From positions 1 through 39,278 of the forward strand of contig JBBIJX010000012.1 of NCBI GenBank assembly GCA_037445775.1: 39,278 nucleotides of DNA, read 5' to 3'. Origin of the DNA: JBBUX01 sp037445775 (GTDB lineage: Bacteria; Actinomycetota; Coriobacteriia; Anaerosomatales; PHET01). The notes under the pieces were generated by a model that did not search any database, was not told the DNA's origin, and was given only the letters and a program-made list of their open reading frames with translations. Shown piece by piece: positions 16,048 through 24,747 of this stretch. Both the position numbers and the translations under genes were made by a program. The number at the start of each line of letters is the position of its first letter. Position 1 is the first letter of the stretch.

Positions 16048-16922
16048 CAGGCCCGACCCCCCGTCTCGAGATCGCCTGCGATCATCGTCCCGATGCCCTC
16101 GTCGGTGTAGACCTCGAGCAACAGCGCGTGCGGAATCGTGCCGTTCAGGATGTGCGCACGGCGAACGCCTGCTTCGAGGGCGGTCACGCACGCGTTCACC
16201 TTCGGAACCATGCCTCCCTCTAGGTCGCCGGCGGAGATCATGTCCGCAGCCGCGTGCGGCGTGAGCGCGCTGATCAGCGACGACTTGTCGTCGAAGTCGC
16301 GGTAGAGCCCATCGACGTCGGTGAGGAAGATGCACTTGTCGGCACCGAGCGCCGCGGCGATCATGCCCGCGACCACGTCGGCGTTGACGTTGTACGAACC
16401 GCCGTCGTCTCCCGCAGCGACGCTCGCGACCACGGGTATGAACCCGTCCTCGATGAGGTTGTCGAGCACCGTCGTATCAACGCCGGTGACGTCACCGACG
16501 CGTCCGAGCCTCACGTCACGCATCTTGGCCGTAACCGTGTTGCCGTCCTCACCCGACATACCCACCGCGTAGCGCCCGTGAGTGTTGATCGCGCTGACGA
16601 GCTCCTTGTTCACCTTGCCCACAAGCACCATCTTGACGACGTCCATCGCCTCGTCAGTCGTGACGCGAAGCCCGTCGTGGAAGCGCACCTCCATGCCGAG
16701 GCGCTCCATGAACGCCGAGATCTCCGGTCCGCCTCCGTGGACGACAACCGGATTCACACCCACGAGCTTCATGAGCACGATGTCAGCGGCCACCTGGTCG
16801 CGCAGTTTCGGGTCGGTCATGGCGGCGCCGCCATACTTGATCACGACGGTGCGGCCCCACGCGTGCTTGATCCACGGCAGCGCCTCCATCAGCGTCGCGG
16901 CCTTGGTGTGCGAGTCCATCAT
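16047..16922 (-). CDS. argB: acetylglutamate kinase
   Basis: Phosphorylates N-acetylglutamate, the usual point of arginine feedback control. The 291-residue amino acid kinase has VVIKYGGAAM near the N-terminus, VVVHGGGPEI, the NVNADVVAGMIAAALGADK nucleotide region and FLTDVDGLY. An N-terminal extension (about residues 1-20) precedes the first beta strand; such helices form the arginine-sensitive hexamer in feedback-inhibited ArgB, so inhibition by arginine is likely (inference). The start is one of two adjacent ATGs at 16922/16919 preceded by GGGGGAG. Confidence 0.96.
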   Translation of the reverse strand: MMDSHTKAATLMEALPWIKHAWGRTVVIKYGGAAMTDPKLRDQVAADIVLMKLVGVNPVVVHGGGPEISAFMERLGMEVRFHDGLRVTTDEAMDVVKMVLVGKVNKELVSAINTHGRYAVGMSGEDGNTVTAKMRDVRLGRVGDVTGVDTTVLDNLIEDGFIPVVASVAAGDDGGSYNVNADVVAGMIAAALGADKCIFLTDVDGLYRDFDDKSSLISALTPHAAADMISAGDLEGGMVPKVNACVTALEAGVRRAHILNGTIPHALLLEVYTDEGIGTMIAGDLETGGRA

Positions 16923-16986
16923 GGGCGGCTCCCCCTTTGCTCTCGCGGCGCCGTCGCTAGCGCGGCGACCCCGTGGAATTCGGCAT

Positions 16987-18210
16987 CTAGCTGCGGTACG
17001 CACCGTTGATTCGTACGTACTCGTAGCTCAGATCACACGTCACGACCGACGCCTCGGACGCCCCTACGCCGAGGTCGGCAGATATGGTCACGTCCTCGCG
17101 TTCGAGCGCCGCGCGTGCGGCGTCCTCATCGAAGGGGACCGCCGTCCCGTCCCTGCAGACTTCGATGCCCGCGAACCTGATCGACAGCGCGTCCGGATCG
17201 AGTGCCGCCCCGGACTTGCCCAACGCCATCGCAACTCGGCCCCAGTTAGCGTCGGCACCGAAGAGCGCTGTCTTGACGAGCGGCGAGTCCGCGATCGCGA
17301 ACGCCGCGAGCTCGGCATCGGCGACGGTCACCGCACCGGTGACAACGACGTCGACGAGCTTGGTGGCACCCTCCCCGTCGCGCGCGATCATGCGCGCGAG
17401 ATCGGCGCACACGATGCGGACAGCTTCGGCGACCGGCGCGAACGCCGGGTCGTCTGCGGTTATGGGGTCCCCCCCGGCCGCACCGCTCGCCATGAGGATC
17501 GCGGTGTCGTTGGTCGATGTGTCGCCGTCGACCGAGACGCGGTTGAAGGTCGTCGCGCACGCGGCGCGCAAAGCTGCATCACAGGCGGCGGCCGTGAGCG
17601 GCGCGTCTGTCGTGACTACGGCGAGCATCGTGGCCATGTTGGGTTTGATCATACCGCTGCCCTTGGCCATGCCTCCGACGCTGATACTCCGGCCGTCTAC
17701 GACGAACGAGACCGCGCTCTGCTTGGCGAACGTGTCAGTGGTCATGATGGCTGCGGCCGCCCCATCTCCCGAACGGTCGTCGAGGTCCGCTCCGGCCGCG
17801 GCTATGCCGCCAAGTACCCGCTCCAGCGGCAGCGGCACACCGATGACGCCGGTCGAGCACACGAGCACGTCCTCGGCGACGCACCCGAGTTCGGCGGCGA
17901 CCGCCGCGGCCATCGCCTCCGCATCGGTCCTTCCCCGCGCGCCGGTGCATGCGTTCGCGTAGCCAGCGTTGATGACGACCGCGCGGGCGTGCCCGTCCGC
18001 GACGTGGCGCCGTGACAGTTCGACCGGCGCGGCACCGACCCGGTTCGTCGTGAAGACCGCAGCGGCTGCGGTCGAGTGCGTGCCCACCACGAGCGCGAGA
18101 TCGAGACTGGCATTCTTCTTGAGACCACATTGGACTCCGGCGCACGTGAAGCCCGCAGGCGCGACGACGCCGCCGTCGACCGCTGTGAACGTCACCGGCT
18201 CCAGCGCCAC
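16987..18210 (-). CDS. argJ: glutamate N-acetyltransferase / amino-acid N-acetyltransferase
   Basis: Moves the acetyl group from acetylornithine to glutamate, recycling it, and in bifunctional forms also makes acetylglutamate from acetyl-CoA. The 407-residue precursor has the self-cleavage site in KPNMATMLA; cleavage before Thr194 would give alpha and beta chains, with that Thr as nucleophile. Since no argA is seen in the operon, ArgJ is probably bifunctional. The GTG at 18210 starts one base after the argC stop, so the two are coupled; a longer frame to 18234 lies inside argC. Confidence 0.95.
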   Translation of the reverse strand: MALEPVTFTAVDGGVVAPAGFTCAGVQCGLKKNASLDLALVVGTHSTAAAAVFTTNRVGAAPVELSRRHVADGHARAVVINAGYANACTGARGRTDAEAMAAAVAAELGCVAEDVLVCSTGVIGVPLPLERVLGGIAAAGADLDDRSGDGAAAAIMTTDTFAKQSAVSFVVDGRSISVGGMAKGSGMIKPNMATMLAVVTTDAPLTAAACDAALRAACATTFNRVSVDGDTSTNDTAILMASGAAGGDPITADDPAFAPVAEAVRIVCADLARMIARDGEGATKLVDVVVTGAVTVADAELAAFAIADSPLVKTALFGADANWGRVAMALGKSGAALDPDALSIRFAGIEVCRDGTAVPFDEDAARAALEREDVTISADLGVGASEASVVTCDLSYEYVRINGAYRS

Positions 18211-18211
18211 G

Positions 18212-19252
18212 TCAGACCACCGCCAACGGCGCATCGAGGCCGGTCGTCTCGGGCAGTCCGAGGACGGCGTTGAGACACTGGATGGCCTGGCCCGCCGCGC
18301 CCTTCCCTAGGTTGTCGATCGCGCAGACCGCAGCCAGCGTCGCGGTCCGTTCGTCGACGTGCACGCCGATGGCGGCTCGGTTCGTCGCGCGCACTTCTGC
18401 GGTCGACGGCATCGCACCCTGAGCATGCACGTGTACGAAGGGTTCTTGAGCGTAGAACGCCCCGTACGCGGCTAGCGCATCGGCCGTCGTGTAGCCGGGC
18501 TCGACAGCGAGGTAGACGGTTGAGAGCAGTCCGCGGCTCATTGGCACGAGGTGGGGCACGAACAGCACGCGCACCTCCGCGCCGGCGCCCGTGCCTAGCG
18601 CTTGCTCGATCTCAGGCGTATGGCGGTGCACGCCCACCTTGTACGGCATCAGCGACTCATGGGCGGCGACGAAGTGCGTCGCCGCCGCGGGCGTGCGCCC
18701 GGCGCCGGAGACCCCGGATTTCGCATCCACGAAGACCGGACCGCCGGCCCACGCGCCACTTCTGAGCGCGGGAAGCGCCGCGAGCGTCGTGGCGGTCGGG
18801 TAGCACCCCGGGCATGCGACGAGCCGAGCGCCAGGCAACCGCGAGCGATCGAGCTCGGGCAGTCCGTAGACCGCTTGCTCCAGAAGGTGTGGCGCGGCAT
18901 GGCTCGTCTCGTACCAAGACTCGTAGACCCCAGAATCCGCGAGCCGGAAGTCCGCCGACAAGTCGACGACGGTGAGGCCACGCTCGAGAAGTGAAGGTGC
19001 GAGGCCGAGCGCGGCGGTATGCGGCACGGCGAGCAGCACCACGTCCGCCACGGACGCGATACTTTCCGCTTCCGGTGTCTCGAACACCTGTGACGTCAAG
19101 CCCGCGAGCGACGGGTAGACCTCGGCCAGAAGGCGACCGGCATCCGTTGTCGATGTTGCACACGTCAGTTCAAGGTCGGGGTGCGACAGCACCCACCGCA
19201 CCGCTTCGATGCCCGTGTATCCTGCGGCTCCGATGACCGCCACCCTGACCAT
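18212..19252 (-). CDS. argC: N-acetyl-gamma-glutamyl-phosphate reductase
   Basis: NADPH-dependent reductase of the arginine pathway and first gene of the operon. The 346-residue protein starts with the Rossmann motif VAVIGAAGYTG and has the catalytic cysteine in VACPGCYPTAT. The His region YKVGVHRHTPEIEQ is as expected. The ATG at 19252 is preferred over a GTG at 19261 because GAGG stands eight bases before it. The promoter and probable ArgR operator are immediately upstream. Confidence 0.96.
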   Translation of the reverse strand: MVRVAVIGAAGYTGIEAVRWVLSHPDLELTCATSTTDAGRLLAEVYPSLAGLTSQVFETPEAESIASVADVVLLAVPHTAALGLAPSLLERGLTVVDLSADFRLADSGVYESWYETSHAAPHLLEQAVYGLPELDRSRLPGARLVACPGCYPTATTLAALPALRSGAWAGGPVFVDAKSGVSGAGRTPAAATHFVAAHESLMPYKVGVHRHTPEIEQALGTGAGAEVRVLFVPHLVPMSRGLLSTVYLAVEPGYTTADALAAYGAFYAQEPFVHVHAQGAMPSTAEVRATNRAAIGVHVDERTATLAAVCAIDNLGKGAAGQAIQCLNAVLGLPETTGLDAPLAVV

Positions 19253-19291
19253 GTGGTCCACCTCTATCGTCCGAACTGACTTCTTCGGGCG

Positions 19292-19348
19292 ATTATGTGT
19301 CTATTTTCGCATATAGTCAACGCAATATGCGTTTGAAAATCATATTGC
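19292..19348 (-). promoter_or_regulatory. argC operon promoter with overlapping inverted repeats (probable ArgR operator)
   Basis: On the minus strand TTGACT (19320-19315) and CATAAT (19297-19292) are spaced by exactly 17 bases, giving a start near 19285. Two overlapping AT-rich inverted repeats cover or flank the -35: CGCATAT/ATATGCG (19308-19331) and GCAATATG/CATATTGC (19322-19348). AT-rich palindromes in a GC-rich genome, placed over an arginine-operon promoter with argR in the operon, fit ArgR boxes, although the exact consensus was not matched. The site lies only 11 bases after the pheT stop. Confidence 0.75.
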
Positions 19349-19358
19349 CATGTAGCTG

Positions 19359-21776
19359 TTACGCTCTGAGTTCGCCTCCGACGGCGGATAGCACCTTGCT
19401 GACGAGCCGATCGTGCACCGGTGCGACCTCATCGGCGCTGAGCGTGCGATCCGTGGCCCGGTACTGGAGCTCAAAAGCGAGCGACTTCCTGCCTTCGGCC
19501 ACACCTTTGCCACGATAGACGTCGAACAAGCGGACACCGGCGAGGATCGTGCCACCGGCCGAGCGGATCGCACGCGCGAGTTCCTCGGCGCTCACCTGTT
19601 CGTCGACGACGATCGCGACGTCGAGCTCGACTGCCGGGTACCGCGGCGGCTCGGAGAAAGGGCGCGTGTCGCGCGCGGCGCGCGTCAGACGACCGAGGTC
19701 GAGTTCGAACGCGACGACAGGAGCGTCCGCCCCGAATTCGTCAAGCACGACGGGGTGCACCTCGCCGAGCCAGCCTACGACCTCCCCGCCCAGCAGAATC
19801 TCCGCAGACCGTCCGGGCTGAAGGTGAGCGACCTCCGCGGCCCGCACCTTCAATCGCTCGACGGCAAGCTCGCGCGCGAGCGTCTCGAGCACGCCCTTGG
19901 CATCGAAGAAGTCGAGCGGTACGACAGGGTCGTTCCAGACGGGCCGATGCCACGCGCCGGCGAGCACACCGGCGACCATGAGGCGCTCCTTGGGCTGCTT
20001 GCGGCCGGGACTCGTCCGAAAGACGCTCCCCATCTCGCAGAGGTGCACGTCGACGACACCGCGGCGCTGGTTGTAGGCGACGCTGCGCAGCAGACCCGGC
20101 AGAAGCGAGCGCCGCAGAATCGCCTGCTCCTTCGACATCGGGTTCAGCAGTTCGACGGGCAGCTCGTCGGCGGGCAGCGCCATCCGGCTCCGTTCGGTAT
20201 CGGCGGGGTCACCGAAGGCGTACGTCATCGTCTCGTTGAGGCCACACGCACGCAGGACCTCGCCGACGCGCTCGCGCACTCTCTGCTCACGCGTGAGGCC
20301 GCCCGCTCGACCGCGACCGCCCGGAAGCGTGGGCGTTATGCGCTCCATGCCCCATACGCGCAGTACCTCTTCAATGAGATCGATCTCGCGCTCGAGGTCG
20401 GGACGGCAGGTGGGTATCGTGACCTCGAGCCGATCCGCGTACGCGCACACCGCACACCCTAGGGCCCTGAGGATGGACTCGACGTCGCCACCGGGAATAT
20501 CCTCACCGATGACGGCTTCGAGACGCTCGATGCGCAACGTGATCGTGCGTGGCGGCATCGGGCGGACGAACGCGTCGACCGCGCCCGGCGCGACGGTACC
20601 GCCGGCTACTTCGGCGATGAGAGCCGCCGCCCGGTCGAGCGCGGCGATGCAGCCCTCTCTATCGACGGTCCGCTCGAAGCGCATCGATGCCTCGGACACG
20701 AGGCCCAGCGACCGGCTCGTCCGTGAGATGGACGCCGGCTCGAAACAGGCCGACTCGAGCAGCACGTCGACGGTCCCATCCGAGACCTCTGTGGACGCCC
20801 CGCCCATGACCCCTGCGAGGGCCACCGGGCCGCTCGCGTCGCAGATCAGCAACGTGTCGTGTCGCAGTTCGCGGTCGACGCCGTCAAGGGTGGTCAGGCG
20901 CTCGCCGGGTGCGGCGGTGCGCACGGTGATCGCCGCCCGCCCATCGTCACCAGCGGAGAGTGTGGCGAGATCGAAGGCGTGCAGCGGCTGTCCCGTCTCG
21001 AACATCACATAGTTCGTGACGTCGACGACGCTGCTGATGGGGCGCGCTCCAGCTGCGATCACGCGCTCGGCCAGCCAAGCCGGTGAGGGTCCCATGCGAA
21101 CGCCGCGTATCACGCGTGCTGCGTAGCGCGGACAGAGTTCGGGGTCATCGATCTCGACACGGCACGCGTCGGACGCTGGCTCCCCCTTCTCATCGACGTT
21201 GATCTCGGGGACCGACAGCGTCGTGCCGAGCACGGCCGCCACCTCGCGAGCGACACCCACCATCGAAAGACAGTCCGGCCTGTTGGGCGTCACTTCGAGA
21301 TCGAGGATCGTGTCCGACGTACCCGTCCATTCGCTGAACGGGACGCCCACCGGCGCGTCGGGCGGAAGGATCATCAACCCGTCGTGCTCCCCGCCCAGGC
21401 CGAGCTCGTGGGGCGAGCAGTTCATGCCCTCGCTCGCGACACCACGCAGCTTGGCCCGCTTGATCTCGATGCCGCCCGGCAACACCGCCCCGACGAGGGC
21501 GACAGGCACCTTGTGGCCCGCCTCGAAGTTCTGGGCGCCGCACACGATCGTGCGGGGCGAATCATCGCCCACATCCACGGTCGTGACCCAGAGCCGATCC
21601 GCTTCGGGGTGCCTGACCTTCTCCACGATGAGCCCGACGACGACGCCGTCGAGCGACTCGCCCGCCGTGTGCATGCCCTCAACGGCCGTACCCGTCATGT
21701 CGAGCCGCTCCGCAAGCTCGGTCGGCGACACCGGCACTTCGACATAGTCCTTGAGCCACTTCATCGACACACGCAT
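19359..21776 (-). CDS. pheT: phenylalanyl-tRNA synthetase beta subunit
   Basis: An 805-residue PheT, partner of PheS in the (alpha-beta)2 enzyme. The N-terminal part has the EMAP/OB tRNA-binding domain (about 40-150). Then follow the B3/B4 editing domain, which clears mischarged Tyr, the B5 domain, the catalytic-like core and a C-terminal FDX-ACB anticodon-binding domain (about 710-805). The length is typical. It follows pheS by 42 bases in one operon under the T-box at 22895-23225, and its stop lies right before the arginine-operon control region. Confidence 0.96.
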   Translation of the reverse strand: MRVSMKWLKDYVEVPVSPTELAERLDMTGTAVEGMHTAGESLDGVVVGLIVEKVRHPEADRLWVTTVDVGDDSPRTIVCGAQNFEAGHKVPVALVGAVLPGGIEIKRAKLRGVASEGMNCSPHELGLGGEHDGLMILPPDAPVGVPFSEWTGTSDTILDLEVTPNRPDCLSMVGVAREVAAVLGTTLSVPEINVDEKGEPASDACRVEIDDPELCPRYAARVIRGVRMGPSPAWLAERVIAAGARPISSVVDVTNYVMFETGQPLHAFDLATLSAGDDGRAAITVRTAAPGERLTTLDGVDRELRHDTLLICDASGPVALAGVMGGASTEVSDGTVDVLLESACFEPASISRTSRSLGLVSEASMRFERTVDREGCIAALDRAAALIAEVAGGTVAPGAVDAFVRPMPPRTITLRIERLEAVIGEDIPGGDVESILRALGCAVCAYADRLEVTIPTCRPDLEREIDLIEEVLRVWGMERITPTLPGGRGRAGGLTREQRVRERVGEVLRACGLNETMTYAFGDPADTERSRMALPADELPVELLNPMSKEQAILRRSLLPGLLRSVAYNQRRGVVDVHLCEMGSVFRTSPGRKQPKERLMVAGVLAGAWHRPVWNDPVVPLDFFDAKGVLETLARELAVERLKVRAAEVAHLQPGRSAEILLGGEVVGWLGEVHPVVLDEFGADAPVVAFELDLGRLTRAARDTRPFSEPPRYPAVELDVAIVVDEQVSAEELARAIRSAGGTILAGVRLFDVYRGKGVAEGRKSLAFELQYRATDRTLSADEVAPVHDRLVSKVLSAVGGELRA

Positions 21777-21818
21777 CTGCTCACACGTCCTTCTCTGGTG
21801 GTGATGATCGGTCGAATC

Positions 21819-22880
21819 CTAGAACTGTCGCAGAAACCGCATATCGCCCTCGACGAGCATGCGCAGGTCAGGCAGGTTGTGCTTGAGAGCGGCGATGCGC
21901 TCGACCCCCATGCCGAACGCGAAACCCGTGTAGCGCTCCGGGTCGATGCCCACGTACCCGTAGACGTTCGGGTCGACCATCCCGCAGCCGAGTATCTCCA
22001 GCCACCCGGAGTTCTTGCAGAAGCGGCAACCCGCGCCGTCGCAGATCCCGCAGGAGACGTCGACCTCTGCAGAGGGCTCGGTGAACGGGAAGAAGTGCGG
22101 CCGGAAGCGCGTCTTGCGCTCTCCCCCGAACATCGAATGCACGAAATGGTCGAGCGTGCCTTTGAGATCCGCAAACGTGATTCCCTCGTCGACTACCAGC
22201 CCCTCGACCTGTGTGAACTGCGGCAGATGGCTGGGGTCTGCCACGTCGCGCCGGTAGACCCGCCCGGGTGAGAGGATGTAGATGGGCGGCTTCTCGCGTT
22301 CCATCGTGCGAATCTGCACCGGCGACGTCTGCGTCCTCAACAGCACATCGGATTCGCCGGAGACGACCGCCACGTCGCCGGAGAGGTCGCGTACGTAGAA
22401 CGTGTCCGCGAGTGAGCGTGCGGGGTGATCGGGAGGTGTGTTGAGCGCCGTGAAGTTGTAGTAGTCGAGTTCGACCTCTGGACCCTCGGCTACCGAGTAG
22501 CCCAGACCGATGAAGATCTCGATGATCTCGGACGTGATGCGGTTGATGAGGTGGCGGCTCCCCACGGGTCGTGCACGCCCGGGCAGCGTAACATCGATCG
22601 CATCGGCCGCAACGCGCGCCTCGAGTGCGAGCGCCTCGAGCGTTCTTTGGCGCAATGCGATCGCCTCCTCGAGCGCCACCCGCACCTCGTTCGCCGCCTT
22701 ACCCACTGCGGGCCGCTCCTCATCAGGCAGTGAGCCGAGGCCTTTGAGCACGGCTGTAAGGGTCCCTCTCTTGCCGAGGTAGGCCACGCGCACCGCATCG
22801 AGCGCAGCGACGTCACCGGCGGCAGCGACACCTGCGAGCGCCTCGTTGCGCTGTTGATAGAGATCTTCGATCACGCCCAT
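21819..22880 (-). CDS. pheS: phenylalanyl-tRNA synthetase alpha subunit
   Basis: A 353-residue class II catalytic subunit. An N-terminal coiled-coil arm (about 1-85) is followed by the motif region EVELDYYNFTALNTPPDHPA, the FTEPSAEVDV motif 2-3 area and GMGVERIAAL (motif 3). A Cys cluster CGICDGAGCRFCKNSGW resembles the zinc-knuckle insertion found in many bacterial PheS. The ATG at 22880 follows an AGGGAGAAGG-type ribosome-binding site; the open frame continuing to 23048 runs through the T-box leader and is not coding. Confidence 0.97.
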   Translation of the reverse strand: MGVIEDLYQQRNEALAGVAAAGDVAALDAVRVAYLGKRGTLTAVLKGLGSLPDEERPAVGKAANEVRVALEEAIALRQRTLEALALEARVAADAIDVTLPGRARPVGSRHLINRITSEIIEIFIGLGYSVAEGPEVELDYYNFTALNTPPDHPARSLADTFYVRDLSGDVAVVSGESDVLLRTQTSPVQIRTMEREKPPIYILSPGRVYRRDVADPSHLPQFTQVEGLVVDEGITFADLKGTLDHFVHSMFGGERKTRFRPHFFPFTEPSAEVDVSCGICDGAGCRFCKNSGWLEILGCGMVDPNVYGYVGIDPERYTGFAFGMGVERIAALKHNLPDLRMLVEGDMRFLRQF

Positions 22881-22894
22881 GCCTGTTGACCCTT

Positions 22895-23225
22895 CTCCCT
22901 GACACATCAGAGAGCCGCCACTCTCGCCCCAGACCTGCCGGTCCAAGGACGAGAGCGACGGCTCCCGCGGTACCACCTTGATTGACCCGCGCGTGCGGGC
23001 CCGCTTGCGTGCGACGGTACGCACACCCCGCCGACCGGGGCCTTGCACCCCGTCTTCCCGATATCGGAGGATCCGGCTTCCCTACTGGGCGTCACGCCCG
23101 TTCAGGTCGCGGCTCGGGAGGGAACCGCAGCACCCTCGCTCGTGGGGTCCTCACAGTCTCGAGACCCCTCCCTGGCCGAGCAATCAGCGCATGCCACGCC
23201 GTCTCCGTCAACGCCTTACGCTATC
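22895..23225 (-). promoter_or_regulatory. T-box riboswitch upstream of pheST
   Basis: The minus strand holds the conserved T-box AAGGTGGTACCGCGG (22979-22965), which reads the free CCA end of uncharged tRNA. Upstream, the leader has Stem I features: a GTTGACGGAGA-like start near 23212, an AGGGAG bulge, CTGTGAG in the apical part, and a UUC triplet (23124-23122) that may be the Phe specifier. It also has a GGGCGTGACGCCC stem followed by AGTAGG. After the T-box, 22964-22912 form a 15-bp stem (with two G-U pairs). No T run follows, so it may act by weak termination or by folding around the ribosome site. A weak -10 (TACACT, 23244-23239) is the likely promoter. Confidence 0.88.
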
Positions 23226-23630
23226 CGATTGAGCCGAGAGTGTAGCGCTTTCGAGGATGCGTCGCCACAGGGCAACGAGGATCCCCACCGGGACGCGTCC
23301 GTGCACGACGCCGACCACCTGCTCAGGGGGCGCATGCTCCCGGTCGGCGATCGAGTTCGCATCCCCACGCGTCGTGACCGAGCCGTCCGGATGCCGGTGC
23401 GCCACCCGGTGCAACATGGACGCGCGCCCCGGCGTACGGACGAGGACGACGTCGCCCTCTACCCCGTCAGCCCCGCGGCGGACCAGTGCGAGATCGCCGT
23501 GAAGCAGCGCAGGCTCCATGGAGCCGCCCGACACCGCGACAGGTTCGTAGATGACGAGCAGCGCGCCCAACACCATCACGGGCAACAGGTACCCCGCCGC
23601 TGCAGGCAGGATGCTGGTCAGACGACTCAT
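23208..23630 (-). CDS. sipW: SipW-like signal peptidase I (S26B)
   Basis: A 140-residue membrane signal peptidase of the ER/archaeal-type branch. The first helix (about 11-30) precedes SGGSMEPAL with nucleophile Ser37. A histidine, His74 in LHRVAHR, stands where the Ser-Lys class has lysine, and TTRGDANSIAD follows. This Ser-His form is the SipW type, which processes TasA/CotN-family proteins in Firmicutes. The start overlaps the stop of the TasA-like gene as TGATG, so enzyme and presumed substrate are co-translated. Its 3' end overlaps the pheST leader. Confidence 0.88.
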   Translation of the reverse strand: MSRLTSILPAAAGYLLPVMVLGALLVIYEPVAVSGGSMEPALLHGDLALVRRGADGVEGDVVLVRTPGRASMLHRVAHRHPDGSVTTRGDANSIADREHAPPEQVVGVVHGRVPVGILVALWRRILESATLSAQSDSVRR

Positions 23631-24118
23631 CAGCGCGCCTGTTCGGCATCAACGTAGAGTGACACCTTCACGTAGTCCCCGGCCAGCGAGTTGCCTGCTT
23701 CCGCGGGCAGGCCCACCTGAAAGCGCACTTCGCCCCGCGCACCCGGCGCGAGTCGCACGGGCGCCGTCTTCAACGCCGCCAGTCGGCCGTTGTAGAGCTC
23801 CGTGTCCCCGTAGGCCACGCGGCACGTGAGCGCCTCGTAGAACTCCGTGATTCCCGCTTTCTTGGACGCGGTGATTCGGACATCGACCGGCAGTGACCCG
23901 TTGTTGAGCACCGTGAGTGGTCGCTCCACAACCGTCCCTGGCGCGAGCGACTCAATCGACAGTGGCGCGCTCGTGGGCTCGGCGGACACAGCGACCGTCC
24001 CCGCCCTGATGACCGACTCCGGCACTTGGACCTGGGCCGTGAAATAGGCGCCGGCGGCTCCCACCGACAACGCTAGCATCGCTCCGAGCGCAGTCGTCGC
24101 GATCTTCTTCACGAACAT
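23630..24118 (-). CDS. TasA/camelysin-like exported protein
   Basis: A 162-residue secreted protein. The N-terminus (MFVKKIATTALGAMLALSVG) is a signal peptide, followed at once by AGAYFTAQ, the pattern seen around the cleavage site of SipW substrates (Gly-x-Tyr-Phe-Thr). A single beta-sandwich domain follows with the AGTVAVSAEP entry strand and LAPGTVVERPLTVLNNGSLPVDV typical of the TasA/CotN fold. In Bacillus such proteins form biofilm fibres or are camelysin proteases; here a surface or matrix fibre subunit is likely. No TapA or second TasA paralogue was seen nearby. The ATG at 24118 is the first gene of a two-gene operon with the signal peptidase. Confidence 0.8.
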   Translation of the reverse strand: MFVKKIATTALGAMLALSVGAAGAYFTAQVQVPESVIRAGTVAVSAEPTSAPLSIESLAPGTVVERPLTVLNNGSLPVDVRITASKKAGITEFYEALTCRVAYGDTELYNGRLAALKTAPVRLAPGARGEVRFQVGLPAEAGNSLAGDYVKVSLYVDAEQAR

Positions 24119-24160
24119 GACGTCCCCCTCTCTGATGGCGCATCGAGGGGAGACGCGCGA

Positions 24161-24239
24161 CCGGTCACGTCACAGGACCACCCTGTGACCGGCCGACGAT
24201 AGCCCGGGGCTCTATCCCAAGTCTTTACGGAATCCAAAC
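24161..24239 (-). promoter_or_regulatory. upstream region of the tasA-sipW pair: hairpin and possible SigB-like promoter
   Basis: On the minus strand CCGGT/ACCGG and CACAGG/CCTGTG arms (24161-24192) build a two-part hairpin about 43 bases before the ATG; as DNA it could also be a protein-binding palindrome. Upstream, GTTTGG (24239-24234) and GGGATA (24218-24213) are 15 bases apart, reminiscent of the SigB/SigF-type GTTT-N-GGGTA promoter, while a housekeeping promoter is not obvious. Both calls are tentative. Confidence 0.35.
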
Positions 24240-24272
24240 GCGCGTTCACGCGTGAGGGATCGAGGACGCACG

Positions 24273-24300
24273 AGGGGCCCCGCCTTGCTCCGGGGCCCCT
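24273..24300 (-). terminator. stem-loop after rplT (probable terminator)
   Basis: A perfect 10-bp GC stem AGGGGCCCCG/CGGGGCCCCT around an 8-base loop lies 45 bases after the rplT stop, between the infC operon and the tasA promoter region. It is a good transcription barrier by position and strength, but no T run follows on either strand, so termination may need Rho or NusG. Confidence 0.55.
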
Positions 24301-24344
24301 GGAGAATCGAGCTGCGACGCAGCCTAAGGCCGCCTCAGCCGAAG

Positions 24345-24701
24345 CTAAGCCGCCTGCTGCTTGGCGATCTCCGCAAGCTTCGCGAACGAGGCCGCGTCAT
24401 TGACGGCCATGTCTGCGAGCACCTTGCGGTCGAGGCTCACGCCGGCCTTCTTCAGACCGTTCATGAAGACCGAGTAGCTCAAACCGTTCTGACGAGCGGC
24501 GGCGTTGATGCGCGTGATCCAGAGACGCCGGATCTCGCGCTTCTTGTTGCGCCGGTCGCGGTACACGTACTGCAGCGAGTGCTGCACCTGTTCCTTCGCA
24601 GCCTTGTAGCTGCGGCTCTTCGCTCCGTAGTAGCCCTTCGCCCGAGTCAGGACGGTGCGGCGCTTCTTCTTCGCCGTGATGGCGCGCTTCACGCGAGGCA
24701 T
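24345..24701 (-). CDS. rplT: 50S ribosomal protein L20
   Basis: A 118-residue L20 with the basic N-terminus MPRVKRAITAKKKRRTVL, the GYYGAKSR motif, RDRRNKKREIRRLWITRINAAAR, and the usual C-terminal globular part. It binds 23S rRNA early in 50S assembly and in many bacteria represses its own operon through the infC leader. It is the last gene of infC-rpmI-rplT, 46 bases after rpmI. Confidence 0.98.
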   Translation of the reverse strand: MPRVKRAITAKKKRRTVLTRAKGYYGAKSRSYKAAKEQVQHSLQYVYRDRRNKKREIRRLWITRINAAARQNGLSYSVFMNGLKKAGVSLDRKVLADMAVNDAASFAKLAEIAKQQAA

Positions 24702-24747
24702 GTGGAATCACTCCTTGCTTGCTGTCGAGGGGAGGCAGCCGCGCTGA

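Noticed and set aside
14842..16335. Longer argD start reaching into argB
   Set aside because: The extension is an Arg/His-rich out-of-frame reading of argB; the ATG at 16047 overlaps the argB stop as in the rest of the operon.
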